The translations under genes were made by a program, and so were the position numbers. The notes beneath the pieces are model-generated. The model ran no database searches. It was not told where the DNA came from and saw nothing but the letters and a program-made list of their open reading frames with translations. From Arthrobacter sp. OAP107 (GTDB lineage: Bacteria > Actinomycetota > Actinomycetes > Actinomycetales > Micrococcaceae): a DNA stretch of 64,000 nucleotides. Each line of letters opens with the position of its first letter. Position 1 is the first letter of the stretch. The stretch is taken from NCBI RefSeq assembly GCF_040546765.1, contig NZ_JBEPOK010000001.1, forward strand, positions 992,001 through 1,056,000, written 5' to 3'. Of this stretch, positions 25,337 to 33,760 are shown in pieces.

Positions 25337-26304
25337 GCACCACCACACCTCCGCGGCAGCGGCCGGACCAGGCAGCCCGACGGGGCAGGCCAGGTGCCGC
25401 ACCGGCTGCGTCGGCAAGCGCGGCCACCGGCAGGAACAGGCAGCGCTGGCTGCCATGGATCTTCCTGGCGCCCACCATCCTCGGCATGGGACTGTTCACC
25501 CTGGTCCCGATCGTGGCGTCCGTGGTTCTGGCGTTCTTCCGGTGGGACATCATTTCGGCGCCATCGTTCGTGGGCTTCGACAACTTCTCGGAGGTGGTCC
25601 AGGACCCCACCGTCCGGGTGTCCTTCCTGAACACCATCGTTTTCGTTGTGGTGGCCGTGGCCCTCCAGCTGGGCCTCGCCCTGGCACTGGCAGTCATGGT
25701 GCAGGAGAAGATGCCGGCCTGGTTGAGGGTGTTCTTCCGCTCGGCCTTCTTCTTCCCGCTGATCCTGTCAGCGGCCTCCGTCTCCATCTTCATGCGGTAC
25801 CTCTTCAACGAACAGTTCGGCGTGGTCAACTGGTTCCTGTCGCTCGTGGGCATTCCCGCGGTGCCGTGGCTGACCACACCGGGAGGGTCCGCCGCCGTCG
25901 TGGTCCTGGTGTACGTGTGGCAGAACTTCGGGTTCTCCTTTCTGCTGTTCATCGGCGGCCTCGCCTCCATTCCGGTGGAGACATACGAGGCGGCGTCCAT
26001 CGACGGCGCCACCGGCTGGCGGAAGCACCTGCACGTCACGCTGCCCCTGCTGAGCCCCACCACGCTGGTGGCTTCGGTGATGGCCATCATCAACGCCCTG
26101 CAGGTGTTCGACCAGCCGTACGTGCTGACCCGCGGCGGCCCCGGCGATTCCACCCGCACCGCCGTCATGGTGATCTTCGAGTCGGCGTTCCAGCGCCTCG
26201 AATTCGGCCAGGCGTCAGTGATCGGCGTGCTGCTCACCCTGATCATCATGGCCATCACGGCCGCGCAGTTCCGGCTCAGCAAACGATTCGTCTTCTACCA
26301 GTAA
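25333..26304 (+). CDS. Carbohydrate ABC transporter permease (MalF-like)
   Basis: 323 residues. A charged 35-residue N-terminus precedes six predicted membrane segments. The EAA loop that contacts the ATPase reads EAASIDGATGWRKHLHVTLPLLSP near 220-243. The end is a short basic KRFVFYQ. It starts inside the stop of the binding-protein gene (ATGA at 25333). No ATPase is encoded in the operon, so a shared MsiK-type ATPase elsewhere is presumably used, as in other actinobacterial sugar importers. Confidence 0.88.
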   Translation: MSTTTPPRQRPDQAARRGRPGAAPAASASAATGRNRQRWLPWIFLAPTILGMGLFTLVPIVASVVLAFFRWDIISAPSFVGFDNFSEVVQDPTVRVSFLNTIVFVVVAVALQLGLALALAVMVQEKMPAWLRVFFRSAFFFPLILSAASVSIFMRYLFNEQFGVVNWFLSLVGIPAVPWLTTPGGSAAVVVLVYVWQNFGFSFLLFIGGLASIPVETYEAASIDGATGWRKHLHVTLPLLSPTTLVASVMAIINALQVFDQPYVLTRGGPGDSTRTAVMVIFESAFQRLEFGQASVIGVLLTLIIMAITAAQFRLSKRFVFYQ

Positions 26305-26312
26305 GGCCAGCC

Positions 26313-27218
26313 ATGACAACCTCAACAGACCACGTCCTGGCCGCCGGGCATTCCCCGAAGCTGTCGCAGGGCCTCCCCGAAACATCGCCCAGCCGGCGCA
26401 GGTTCAGCTGGAACTTCACGCTGCGCATCGTCCTGCTTTTGGTCGCCGCCGCCCTGACGCTGGGCCCGGTGTTGTGGACGCTGTCCACGTCGCTGCGGTC
26501 GCCGTCGGAATCTTTCAAGCTGCCGCCGTCGTTCATTCCCTGGAACCCCGACTTCGCGTCCTACGGTGAAGTGTTCCAGAAACTGAATATCTTCCTGCTG
26601 GTGCTCAACAGCGCCCTGGTGACCGGGCTGATCGCGGTGGGCCAGATGGTCTCCGCAGCGCTGGCGGGCTACGCGTTCGCGCACCTGAAGTTCCGCGGCC
26701 GCGGAGCGCTGTTCTCGATCGTGCTTGCCACCATGATGGTGCCCGTGCAGGTCACGATCGTCCCAGTCTTCATGCTGATCCGCGGCATGGGCCTCTCGGA
26801 CACGCTGCTGGCGCTGATCCTGCCGGCCATTCCGACGGCGTTCGGCACCTTCCTGATGCGCCAGTACTTCATGGGGCTGCCGGCCGAGCTGGCGGAAGCC
26901 GCCTCGATCGACGGCGCCTCCCCGTGGCGGACGTTCCGTTCCATTTATGCGCCGCTGGCCATGCCCGGCATGGCGATCGTGGGAATCCTCGCGTTCAACT
27001 ACCACTGGAACGAATTCTTCCGCCCGCTCATCCTCACGATTTCCGAGCAGAACTTCACCCTCCCGCTGGGGCTTGTGTCGCTTCAGGGCAACCTGGGCAC
27101 GGGCAGCATCTCGGTGGTGCTGGCGGGCGTGGTCCTGTCCATGATTCCGGCACTGGTGGTCTTCATGTTCGGCCAGCGCGCCCTCCAGGACGGCCTCACG
27201 GCCGGCACGGGAAAGTAA
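26313..27218 (+). CDS. Carbohydrate ABC transporter permease (MalG-like)
   Basis: 301 residues with six predicted membrane segments and an EAA loop EAASIDGASPWRTFRSIYAPLAMPG near 196-220. The ATG at 26313 is nine bases after the preceding stop. The same frame is open for a long way upstream but that part is only a shadow of the first permease. It forms the heterodimeric channel with the previous gene product. Confidence 0.88.
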   Translation: MTTSTDHVLAAGHSPKLSQGLPETSPSRRRFSWNFTLRIVLLLVAAALTLGPVLWTLSTSLRSPSESFKLPPSFIPWNPDFASYGEVFQKLNIFLLVLNSALVTGLIAVGQMVSAALAGYAFAHLKFRGRGALFSIVLATMMVPVQVTIVPVFMLIRGMGLSDTLLALILPAIPTAFGTFLMRQYFMGLPAELAEAASIDGASPWRTFRSIYAPLAMPGMAIVGILAFNYHWNEFFRPLILTISEQNFTLPLGLVSLQGNLGTGSISVVLAGVVLSMIPALVVFMFGQRALQDGLTAGTGK

Positions 27219-27240
27219 CCTACCCACCGAAAGGCCAACC

Positions 27241-28662
27241 ATGCCCTCCCCGGACCTCGCGGCCGTCCGCTGCGGCGACGTCGCGGCCGCGCACCCCGAC
27301 CCCGCGTTCCCGCGGTTCCATCCCCGGCCGGCGCAGGGCTGGATCAACGACCCCAATGGCATCAGCTTCGTCAACAGCCGGTACCACGTGTTCTTCCAGT
27401 ACAACCCGGACTCGGCCCGGCACCACAGGATCGCCTGGGGCCACGTGAGCTCCGCCGACCTGGTGCGCTGGGAGGAACACCCCGTGGCGCTGCGGCCCCA
27501 GCCCGGCGGTCCGGACGAGTACGGCTGCTGGACGGGTGTTGTAACGGACGACGGCGGTGTTCCCACGGCCGCGTACTCCGGCGTCCGCGGGGATGGTGGC
27601 CACTCACAGGTGGTTATCGCCCGCGGGTTGGAGGACCTGGTCAGCTGGGAACAGACCGGCCACGTGGCGGCTTCCATGCCGGGTGGGCAAGTCACCGCGG
27701 TGCGTGACCCGTTCATCTTCCGGTTCAACGGCAGGCGGTACGCGATGCAGGGCGCCGGCCTCGCCAACGGCCACGCCGCACTGCTGCTGTACACGGTGGA
27801 GGACATGTCTGACTGGAAGTACCAAGGCATCTGGCTGACCTCGGAAAACCCGGTGGCCGCCGAATCCACGCCCGCCGAGATTTGGGAGTGCCCGCAGCTG
27901 GTGCGGGTGCCGGATGGCGCCTCCGCCGACTCAGGCGGCACCAAGGACTCCTCCTCGGACTCCGGGACTTGGCTGATGATGTTCTCGCTGTGGCTCTCGG
28001 GGGACGCACACGAGCACGCCAACGGGGTGGGCCACCTGATCGGATCGCTGACCGAAGATGCGGCCACCGGCCTGCCAGTTTTCACGCCGCGCAGCGGCGG
28101 GAAGTCCGATCTTGGCCGCGACTTCTATGCACCGCAGATTGTTGCACTGGAGGACCGGGCGCTGCTCTGGGGCTGGGCCAACGAAGGCCCAGGCCGCGAC
28201 GGACGGCGGGGGCGCAGCCAGGACGAAATCGACGCCGCCGGCTGGGCCGGGGTCCTGACGTTCCCCCGTGAACTCTCCGTGGTGGACGGGGTGCTCGCTG
28301 TCAGCCCCGCCCCCGAAATTGCTGCGTACCGCGGGGCCCTGGCTGCCAGCGCGGCCCGGGGCACTGTTGTGGTGCCACCTTTCGCCGAAGCTGTGGTGAC
28401 GGCGGGTGCTGTTTCCGGTGGCGGGGACACCGCCGTCGAACTCCTGCTCGTGGGGGACGGCAGCAGCCAGACAGTCTTCCGCGGAACCCTCGAACCGGGG
28501 GAGGAGCTGCGGATCTTCGTGGATTCCTCGCTGGTGGAGGTCTACCGGGCCGGTTCCGTGGCTACCACGCTGCGCGCTTACCCTGCTGCGGGTGAACGCT
28601 GGCAGCTGGGCCTTCCGGCCGGCGCCACGGCGGAGGTCTGGGAGCTGGCCCAGCCCAGATAG
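27241..28662 (+). CDS. Glycoside hydrolase family 32 (sucrose/fructan beta-fructosidase)
   Basis: 473 residues, no signal peptide, so intracellular. Three GH32 catalytic motifs are intact: nucleophile D37 in WINDPNG, the transition-state stabiliser D156 in RDP (155-157), and acid/base E216 in WECPQL. A five-blade propeller fills roughly 25-320 and a beta-sandwich the rest. It hydrolyses sucrose or short fructans at the fructose end. It is last in the importer operon, 22 bp after the second permease, so the imported sugar is cleaved in the cytoplasm. Confidence 0.9.
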   Translation: MPSPDLAAVRCGDVAAAHPDPAFPRFHPRPAQGWINDPNGISFVNSRYHVFFQYNPDSARHHRIAWGHVSSADLVRWEEHPVALRPQPGGPDEYGCWTGVVTDDGGVPTAAYSGVRGDGGHSQVVIARGLEDLVSWEQTGHVAASMPGGQVTAVRDPFIFRFNGRRYAMQGAGLANGHAALLLYTVEDMSDWKYQGIWLTSENPVAAESTPAEIWECPQLVRVPDGASADSGGTKDSSSDSGTWLMMFSLWLSGDAHEHANGVGHLIGSLTEDAATGLPVFTPRSGGKSDLGRDFYAPQIVALEDRALLWGWANEGPGRDGRRGRSQDEIDAAGWAGVLTFPRELSVVDGVLAVSPAPEIAAYRGALAASAARGTVVVPPFAEAVVTAGAVSGGGDTAVELLLVGDGSSQTVFRGTLEPGEELRIFVDSSLVEVYRAGSVATTLRAYPAAGERWQLGLPAGATAEVWELAQPR

Positions 28663-28679
28663 CGGACGGCCTACTTAGC

Positions 28680-28709
28680 GACGGCAGCACTCAGTTGGGT
28701 GCCGCCGTC
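28680..28709. terminator. Hairpin between convergent GH32 and LacI genes
   Basis: GACGGCAGCAC (28680-28690) pairs with GTGC-C-GCCGTC (28699-28709) with one internal mismatch and an 8-nt loop. It lies 17 bp past the GH32 stop and 31 bp from the opposing gene end, so it may serve both. Confidence 0.6.
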
Positions 28710-28740
28710 GTGCCGTGCGTGCGCCGTCGCAGGGCTGGAG

Positions 28741-29805
28741 TCAGCTGCGGCCCGCTGGTACGGGCGCCGTGGACTCCCTGATGATGAGCCGGCAGGGAAC
28801 CAGGGTCTCGAGGCCGTCAACTCGCGCAGGTTCCGAACCACCCTCGCCCTCAATCCGTTCCAACAGCTGTGTCATGGCCGCGGCTCCCATTTCCCGAAGC
28901 GGCAGGGCCATGGTGGTGAGCGCGGGGACCATGGTATCGGCGATGTGCAACTCGTCGTCGTAGCCCATGATCGAGAGGTCGCCTGGCACGTTGAGGCCCA
29001 GGCGGGCGGCGGCCAGCATGACCCCGATGGCGACGCGGTCGTTGGCGGCCATGATGGCGGTGGGCCGCTCGGCGGGAGACACTCCGTCGAGCAGTTCCAT
29101 GGCGCCGTGGAATCCGTCGTCGATGTCCCATCCGGCGAAGCTGATCCGGTCTTCCCGGACCGGAAGGTGACGACCGGAGTAGGCTGCGCGGTAGCCGGCG
29201 ACGCGAAGGGGTGCGGCCGCGGCGTCGGCGGGGCCAGCCACCAGGGCGATGTCGCGGTGGCCCAGATCCAGCAGGTGGTCAGCGGCTTCCCTGCCGCCGC
29301 GCACTTCGTCCGGGATCACGTGGGAAAGAGCCGGGGTCGGGGCGCTGTCGAAGCAATTGGCCAGAACCGACGGAACCCGCAGCATCCCCGGCGGCACGTC
29401 CAGGGGCTTTAGGCCCTCCGTGACGTACATGAGTCCCTCCACCTGCCTGTCCAGGAGGATCTCCACGGCGCTCTCATCCCGGGCCGCGTCGAACTCCGTG
29501 TCCATGGCTACGGTGACAAAGCCGCAGCTGCGTGCGACGTCGTCGGCCCCGCCAATGATGTTCCCGTCAAAGGCGCTGACGACCACATGGTCCGAGACGA
29601 TGCCGATTACCCGCGTCCGCTGGTTCCGCAGACTGAGGGCGATGGCGTTGGGGGAGTAGCTGAGCGCCGAGGCAGCTTCCCGGATGCGCCGCTGGCTTTC
29701 GAGGGCGACGTTGCCATCACCGCGCCCGTTGAGCACCAGAGACACGGCGCTGCGGGAGACACCTGCCAGCTTGGCGACGTCCAGTGCGGTGGCCTTGCGG
29801 TTCAT
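28741..29805 (-). CDS. LacI-family regulator of the sugar importer-GH32 operon
   Basis: 354 residues. Helix-turn-helix at about 6-27 (ALDVAKLAGVSRSAVSLVLNG), then the effector-binding domain with HLLDLGHRDIALVAGP and IMAANDRVAIGVML. It converges on the GH32 gene. Matching palindromes before the importer operon and before this gene (29850-29865) indicate that it represses both. The inducer is probably the sugar or a product of the GH32 enzyme. Confidence 0.9.
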   Translation of the reverse strand: MNRKATALDVAKLAGVSRSAVSLVLNGRGDGNVALESQRRIREAASALSYSPNAIALSLRNQRTRVIGIVSDHVVVSAFDGNIIGGADDVARSCGFVTVAMDTEFDAARDESAVEILLDRQVEGLMYVTEGLKPLDVPPGMLRVPSVLANCFDSAPTPALSHVIPDEVRGGREAADHLLDLGHRDIALVAGPADAAAAPLRVAGYRAAYSGRHLPVREDRISFAGWDIDDGFHGAMELLDGVSPAERPTAIMAANDRVAIGVMLAAARLGLNVPGDLSIMGYDDELHIADTMVPALTTMALPLREMGAAAMTQLLERIEGEGGSEPARVDGLETLVPCRLIIRESTAPVPAGRS

Positions 29806-29849
29806 GGGCTGATCCTTGGGGTGGAAACTCTCTGTTGTGCTGTAGTTTA

Positions 29850-29865
29850 CCTAACTCGTGTGAGA
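29850..29865. promoter_or_regulatory. Operator of the LacI gene
   Basis: CCTAACTCGTGTGAGA matches 13 of 16 positions of the perfect palindrome at 23887-23902. It sits 45 bp upstream of the leftward LacI start and 66 bp before menD, so autoregulation is likely and an effect on menD is possible. Confidence 0.6.
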
Positions 29866-29930
29866 TGGCCGCCGTGCTGACCGGGCGGCAGGAAGCGGGC
29901 AACCGTTTAGGTTGGTGGCAGACTGGTTCG

Positions 29931-31694
29931 GTGACTTCCCACGAACCTACCGAGCCTTCCGCCTCCATTGTCGGCACCCCGGACCACGCTGCTCCCGAAC
30001 CCGCGCTGACGTCCGTGGCGTCCGCACGGATTGCCGTCGCGTCGCTGCTCGACGGCGGCGTCCGGTATGTCGTCGTGGCGCCGGGCTCGCGGTCGGCCCC
30101 CGTGGCCTACGCGCTTGCGGAGGCCTCCGCGGCAGGGAAAGTCGAGCTGCTGGTTCGGATCGACGAGCGCTCGGCCGGCTTCTCCGCCCTCGGCCTTGCC
30201 TTGGCCACGGGCGCGCCGGTAGCTGTGCTGACGACGTCCGGGACCGCCGTCGGGAATCTTCTCCCGGCAGTGATGGAGGCCAACCATGCCGCCGTCCCGC
30301 TGGTGGTGGTTTCGGCGGATCGACCCGAGGAACTGCGCGGGACGGGCGCAAACCAGACCACCATCCAGCTTGACCTGTTCGGGGAGCACGTCCGCTTCGC
30401 CGTCGACGTTCCCGCCGGCGAGAATCCGGAGCGCGCGGTGGAAACGTCGCTTGCCGCCGCCACCGGGGCCTTCGAGGACACACCGCCCGGCCCCGTGCAG
30501 CTCAACCTCGCCTTCCGTGACCCGCTTGTTCCCGAAAAGGGGGAGCGGCTGCCCGAAGAACGCGGCCACGGGACCTTCCGGATCGGCACCCAGCCGCTCA
30601 CCATGACCCTCGATCCCGCCGCGGCAGACCTTCCCGAACGGCGCACAGTGGTGCTCGCCGGGCACGACGCCGGTCCCGTTGCCGAGGCCTTCGCCCGCGC
30701 CCATGGGCTTCCCCTGCTGGCCGAGCCGTCGTCCAACTCGCGTTTCGGCCCCAACGCCGTGGGCCCGTACCGCCTGCTGCTGGAGCACTTCGGTCCGGAC
30801 TCGGCGTTGCCGATCGAGCGTGCCGTGGTGTTCGGCCGGCCCACGCTGTCCCGGCCGGTGTCGGTGCTGCTGGCCCGGACGGACGTCCCGGCAGCCCTGT
30901 ACGAACCGGTACCGGTGGCCTGGTACGAGCCGGGGCGGCGCCGGGAAACGCCCATCGCCAGCCTGGCCGAACTCGCGGACTTCGCCGGCCGGGGCACATC
31001 CGCCTGGCTCGACGCCTGGCTGCTCGCAGGCGCCGCAGCCCAACATGCCGTTGACGGCATACTCGCCTCGGCAGAGGCAGCAACCGGTCCCGCTGTTGGC
31101 TCACTCGTATGGCAGCACGCCCGCGGCCAGCTGGTCCTCGGCTCATCCAACGGCATCCGCGACGTGGACCTCGCCGGCCGGCCTGCACCCGAGCCGGCCG
31201 CCACGGTCTTCGCCAGCCGGGGCCTTGCCGGCATCGACGGCACCATTTCCACCGCCACCGGCATCGCCCTGGGCGGCCACCAGGAAACCACCCTGCTGCT
31301 CGGCGACGTCACCTTCCTGCACGACGCCGGCGGCCTCTTTCTCGGTTCCGGCGAGGAACAGCCGCAGCTGCGCATCGTCGTCCTCAACGACGCAGGCGGC
31401 GCCATCTTCAGCCTCCTTGAACACGGGGCGGTCGCCGAGGCCGGCGGCTACGGGGACGCCGTCGAACGGCTGTTCGGCACCCCGCACTCAGTGGACATTG
31501 CGGCACTCGCCGCGGCGTACGGCGTCGGACACTGCTCGGTGAGTACGACGGCGGGCCTCGCCGAGGCGCTTGCCGCACCGTTCACCGGGCGCACCATCAT
31601 TGAGGTGCGCACCGACCGGCATGAACTCCGGGCCCTCCACGGCAGGATCAAGGCGGCGGTGAGCTCGGCCTTGGCCGGAGTGCTCGAGGAGTAG
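29931..31694 (+). CDS. menD: SEPHCHC synthase (menaquinone biosynthesis)
   Basis: 587 residues, a ThDP-dependent enzyme. It condenses 2-oxoglutarate with isochorismate, the first committed step to menaquinone. The N-terminal domain has APGSRSAPVAYAL and the catalytic-type Glu in the segment RIDERSAGF. The C-terminal ThDP/Mg site is GDVTFLHDAGGL followed by VVLNDAGGAIF. The start is a GTG at 29931; the ribosome site is weak and a longer frame overlaps the LacI gene. Its product feeds MenC (20328-21326). Confidence 0.92.
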   Translation: MTSHEPTEPSASIVGTPDHAAPEPALTSVASARIAVASLLDGGVRYVVVAPGSRSAPVAYALAEASAAGKVELLVRIDERSAGFSALGLALATGAPVAVLTTSGTAVGNLLPAVMEANHAAVPLVVVSADRPEELRGTGANQTTIQLDLFGEHVRFAVDVPAGENPERAVETSLAAATGAFEDTPPGPVQLNLAFRDPLVPEKGERLPEERGHGTFRIGTQPLTMTLDPAAADLPERRTVVLAGHDAGPVAEAFARAHGLPLLAEPSSNSRFGPNAVGPYRLLLEHFGPDSALPIERAVVFGRPTLSRPVSVLLARTDVPAALYEPVPVAWYEPGRRRETPIASLAELADFAGRGTSAWLDAWLLAGAAAQHAVDGILASAEAATGPAVGSLVWQHARGQLVLGSSNGIRDVDLAGRPAPEPAATVFASRGLAGIDGTISTATGIALGGHQETTLLLGDVTFLHDAGGLFLGSGEEQPQLRIVVLNDAGGAIFSLLEHGAVAEAGGYGDAVERLFGTPHSVDIAALAAAYGVGHCSVSTTAGLAEALAAPFTGRTIIEVRTDRHELRALHGRIKAAVSSALAGVLEE

Positions 31695-31800
31695 CGGCCC
31701 CGCGACGCGCAGTCGGCCCCGCGACGCGCACCCGGCCCCGCGATGCGCAAAATACCTTTCGCTATGGAAATTCCCTACGCGCCGGAAAATGTGCGCGTCG
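31695..31800. repeat. 19-bp tandem repeats and imperfect palindrome before the AbiEi-like gene
   Basis: CGGCCCCGCGACGCGCA begins at 31695, 31714 and 31733, a 19-bp period. Next, 31741-31800 is an imperfect palindrome centred on GGAAATTCC with about 18 of 30 positions paired; its outer ends read CGATGCGCA and TGTGCGCGTCG. A stronger palindrome of similar design lies on the other side of the gene at 32901-32952. Confidence 0.75.
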
Positions 31801-31908
31801 CCGGGCGAGGTCCGCATCGTCAGGTGCCGGCACGTGACGGCGGTTGGGTATCCACATAGCACCATCCACGTCTTTCGGGCCGGCACAAGACCTGCAAGTG
31901 TACGAGCC

Positions 31909-32862
31909 ATGGCTGAACTACCAAGGCTCGTCCTCGCCCGCGAGCACATTCAGCAGGGATTGACGCCCAAGATGCTCGCCCAACGCTGTGCTTCAGGTGC
32001 ACTTGTCCGGCTGCGGCAGGGCGTTTACGTGGATGGGGAAGCGTGGGGCTCCCTCCAGCCGTGGGACCAGTACCGGCTGCGGGTACAGGCGGCGGCCGAA
32101 ACCTTCACCGCACCGACGGTGTTCGCACGGTATTCGGCGGCAAGTGTTTGGGGCGTTCCGACTGTCGGCCACCACCATCCGGTGCATGCACTGACGTTTC
32201 AGAACGACGGCGGCCGGTCCCGGGCGGGCGTTCGCAGGCATTACGCGGACCCTGCCGGTGTGAAGGTGTTCCGTCACGACGGCCTGTTGGTGACCGGCCG
32301 CGTGCGGACTGTCCTGGACCTGGCGGCGTTCACACCCTTCGCCGAAGCCATCGTTCCGGTGGATCACGTGCTTAGACCCGACGGTGCCAGGAAGCTGCCG
32401 CCGCTGTCCAAGGAGCAGCTGCTCGCTGAAATCGAGGGAAACTACGCGGCCGCGGCAGCAGGGCGGATCACCGTGGCCATCGAATTCGCCGACCCGCAGT
32501 CCGCTTCGGTGGGGGAGTCGTACAGCCGGTCACTCATGCATGTGGCGGGCTTTGAGACGCCCGAACTCCAGCACGGGATCCGGGACGCGGACGGGCTCAT
32601 TGGCTACTCGGACTACTACTGGGATTCTGCCCGCATCGTCGGTGAATTCGACGGCACGGAAAAGTACATGAAGCCGGAATACCTGAGGGGCCGGACGCCG
32701 TCGCAGGCAGTGGTGGACGAGAAATACCGGGAGGACAGGATCCGGGCTACCGGCCCCACCGTGGTCCGGTGGGTTTGGGCCGACCTGACGATGCCGGGAC
32801 GGCTGGAACGGAAGCTGGCGGCCGCCGGCGTGCCCCGCCGTCGTACACGGTCCGCGCGGTGA
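31909..32862 (+). CDS. Winged-helix/AbiEi-like plus DUF559-like protein
   Basis: 317 residues from ATG 31909. Residues about 5-50 resemble the N-terminal winged helix of type IV antitoxin AbiEi proteins (GLTPKMLAQRCASGALVRLRQGVYV). The middle follows the same family (YSAASVWGVPTV, RTVLDLAAFT). The C-terminus has IVGEFDGTEKYMKP and a late VVRWVW strand, as in DUF559/restriction-endonuclease-fold proteins. No toxin partner is adjacent, so antitoxin function is doubtful; orphan copies are common in these genomes. Its paralog is at 41045. Flanked by palindromes. Confidence 0.7.
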   Translation: MAELPRLVLAREHIQQGLTPKMLAQRCASGALVRLRQGVYVDGEAWGSLQPWDQYRLRVQAAAETFTAPTVFARYSAASVWGVPTVGHHHPVHALTFQNDGGRSRAGVRRHYADPAGVKVFRHDGLLVTGRVRTVLDLAAFTPFAEAIVPVDHVLRPDGARKLPPLSKEQLLAEIEGNYAAAAAGRITVAIEFADPQSASVGESYSRSLMHVAGFETPELQHGIRDADGLIGYSDYYWDSARIVGEFDGTEKYMKPEYLRGRTPSQAVVDEKYREDRIRATGPTVVRWVWADLTMPGRLERKLAAAGVPRRRTRSAR

Positions 32863-32900
32863 CGTCGCTGCAGATGGCGGGGCGCAAAGTTGCCCATGAC

Positions 32901-32952
32901 GCGGAAATACCCCGGCGCTACCGGAATTCCAGTAGCATCGGGGCATTTGCGC
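32901..32952. repeat. 52-bp palindrome downstream of the AbiEi-like gene
   Basis: Arms 32901-32926 and 32927-32952 match at 22 of 26 positions with no spacer, centred on GGAATTCC. It lies between convergent genes (stops 32862 and 32984), so it could act as a bidirectional terminator or be the remnant of a small mobile repeat. Confidence 0.85.
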
Positions 32953-32983
32953 ATCGCAGGAGCGGCTACGCGTCGCAGTGCCG

Positions 32984-33760
32984 CTAGAGAACCCGGCTCA
33001 GGAACTCCTTGGTGCGGGCATGCTGCGGGTTGGCGATGATCTCGCGCGGATCACCGGTCTCCACCACTACGCCGCCGTCCATGAACGTCAGGCTGTCGCC
33101 CACTTCCCGGGCAAAACCGATTTCGTGGGTCACTACGATCATGGTCATGCCGGACTTCGCGAGGTCCTTCATGACGTTCAGGACATCACCCACGAGCTCC
33201 GGGTCCAGGGCAGAAGTGGGCTCGTCGAAGAGCATCAGCTCGGGCTCCATGGCAAGGGCCCGGGCGATGGCAACGCGCTGCTGCTGTCCGCCGGAAAGCT
33301 GCGACGGATAGTGGTCGGCACGGTCCGCGAGTCCCACCCGGTCCAGCAGTTCCAGGGCCTTCTTCCGGGCAGCCTCACGCGGCTGGCGCTTCACTTGGAC
33401 CGGAGCCTCCATGACATTCATGAGGGCGGTCTTGTGCGGGAACAGGTTGAACCGCTGGAAAACCATGCCGATTTCGCGGCGCTGTGCGGCGATCTCCTTG
33501 GTCTTGAGGTCGTGCAGCCGGCCGTTCACCTCGCGGTAGCCGATCAGCCGCCCGCCCACGGAGATCCGTCCGGCGCTGATGCTTTCCAGCAGGTTGACGC
33601 AGCGCAGCATGGTGGACTTGCCCGAGCCGGACGGCCCGATGACAACGGCCACCTCGCCCTGGTTGACGGTCAGGTCGATGCCGCGCAGAACATGGTGGTG
33701 CCCGTAGTACTTGTGCAGGCCCTCGATCCGGACCAGCGTCTTTTGAGCGGTGACGGTCAT
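32984..33760 (-). CDS. Polar amino-acid ABC transporter ATP-binding protein
   Basis: 258 residues. Walker A GPSGSGKST, Q-loop MVFQRFNLFPH, signature LSGGQQQRVAIARAL, Walker B LMLFDEPTSALD, H-loop VVTHE. The sequence style is that of GlnQ/GluA-type importers for glutamate, glutamine or related amino acids. It overlaps the permease stop (33757-33760), so the three genes read leftward from 35714 as binding protein, permease and ATPase. Confidence 0.92.
   Translation of the reverse strand: MTVTAQKTLVRIEGLHKYYGHHHVLRGIDLTVNQGEVAVVIGPSGSGKSTMLRCVNLLESISAGRISVGGRLIGYREVNGRLHDLKTKEIAAQRREIGMVFQRFNLFPHKTALMNVMEAPVQVKRQPREAARKKALELLDRVGLADRADHYPSQLSGGQQQRVAIARALAMEPELMLFDEPTSALDPELVGDVLNVMKDLAKSGMTMIVVTHEIGFAREVGDSLTFMDGGVVVETGDPREIIANPQHARTKEFLSRVL

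Noticed and set aside
31909..32862. Type IV toxin-antitoxin operon with the AbiEi-like gene
   Set aside because: No AbiEii-type nucleotidyltransferase follows; the next gene is a convergent ABC transporter.
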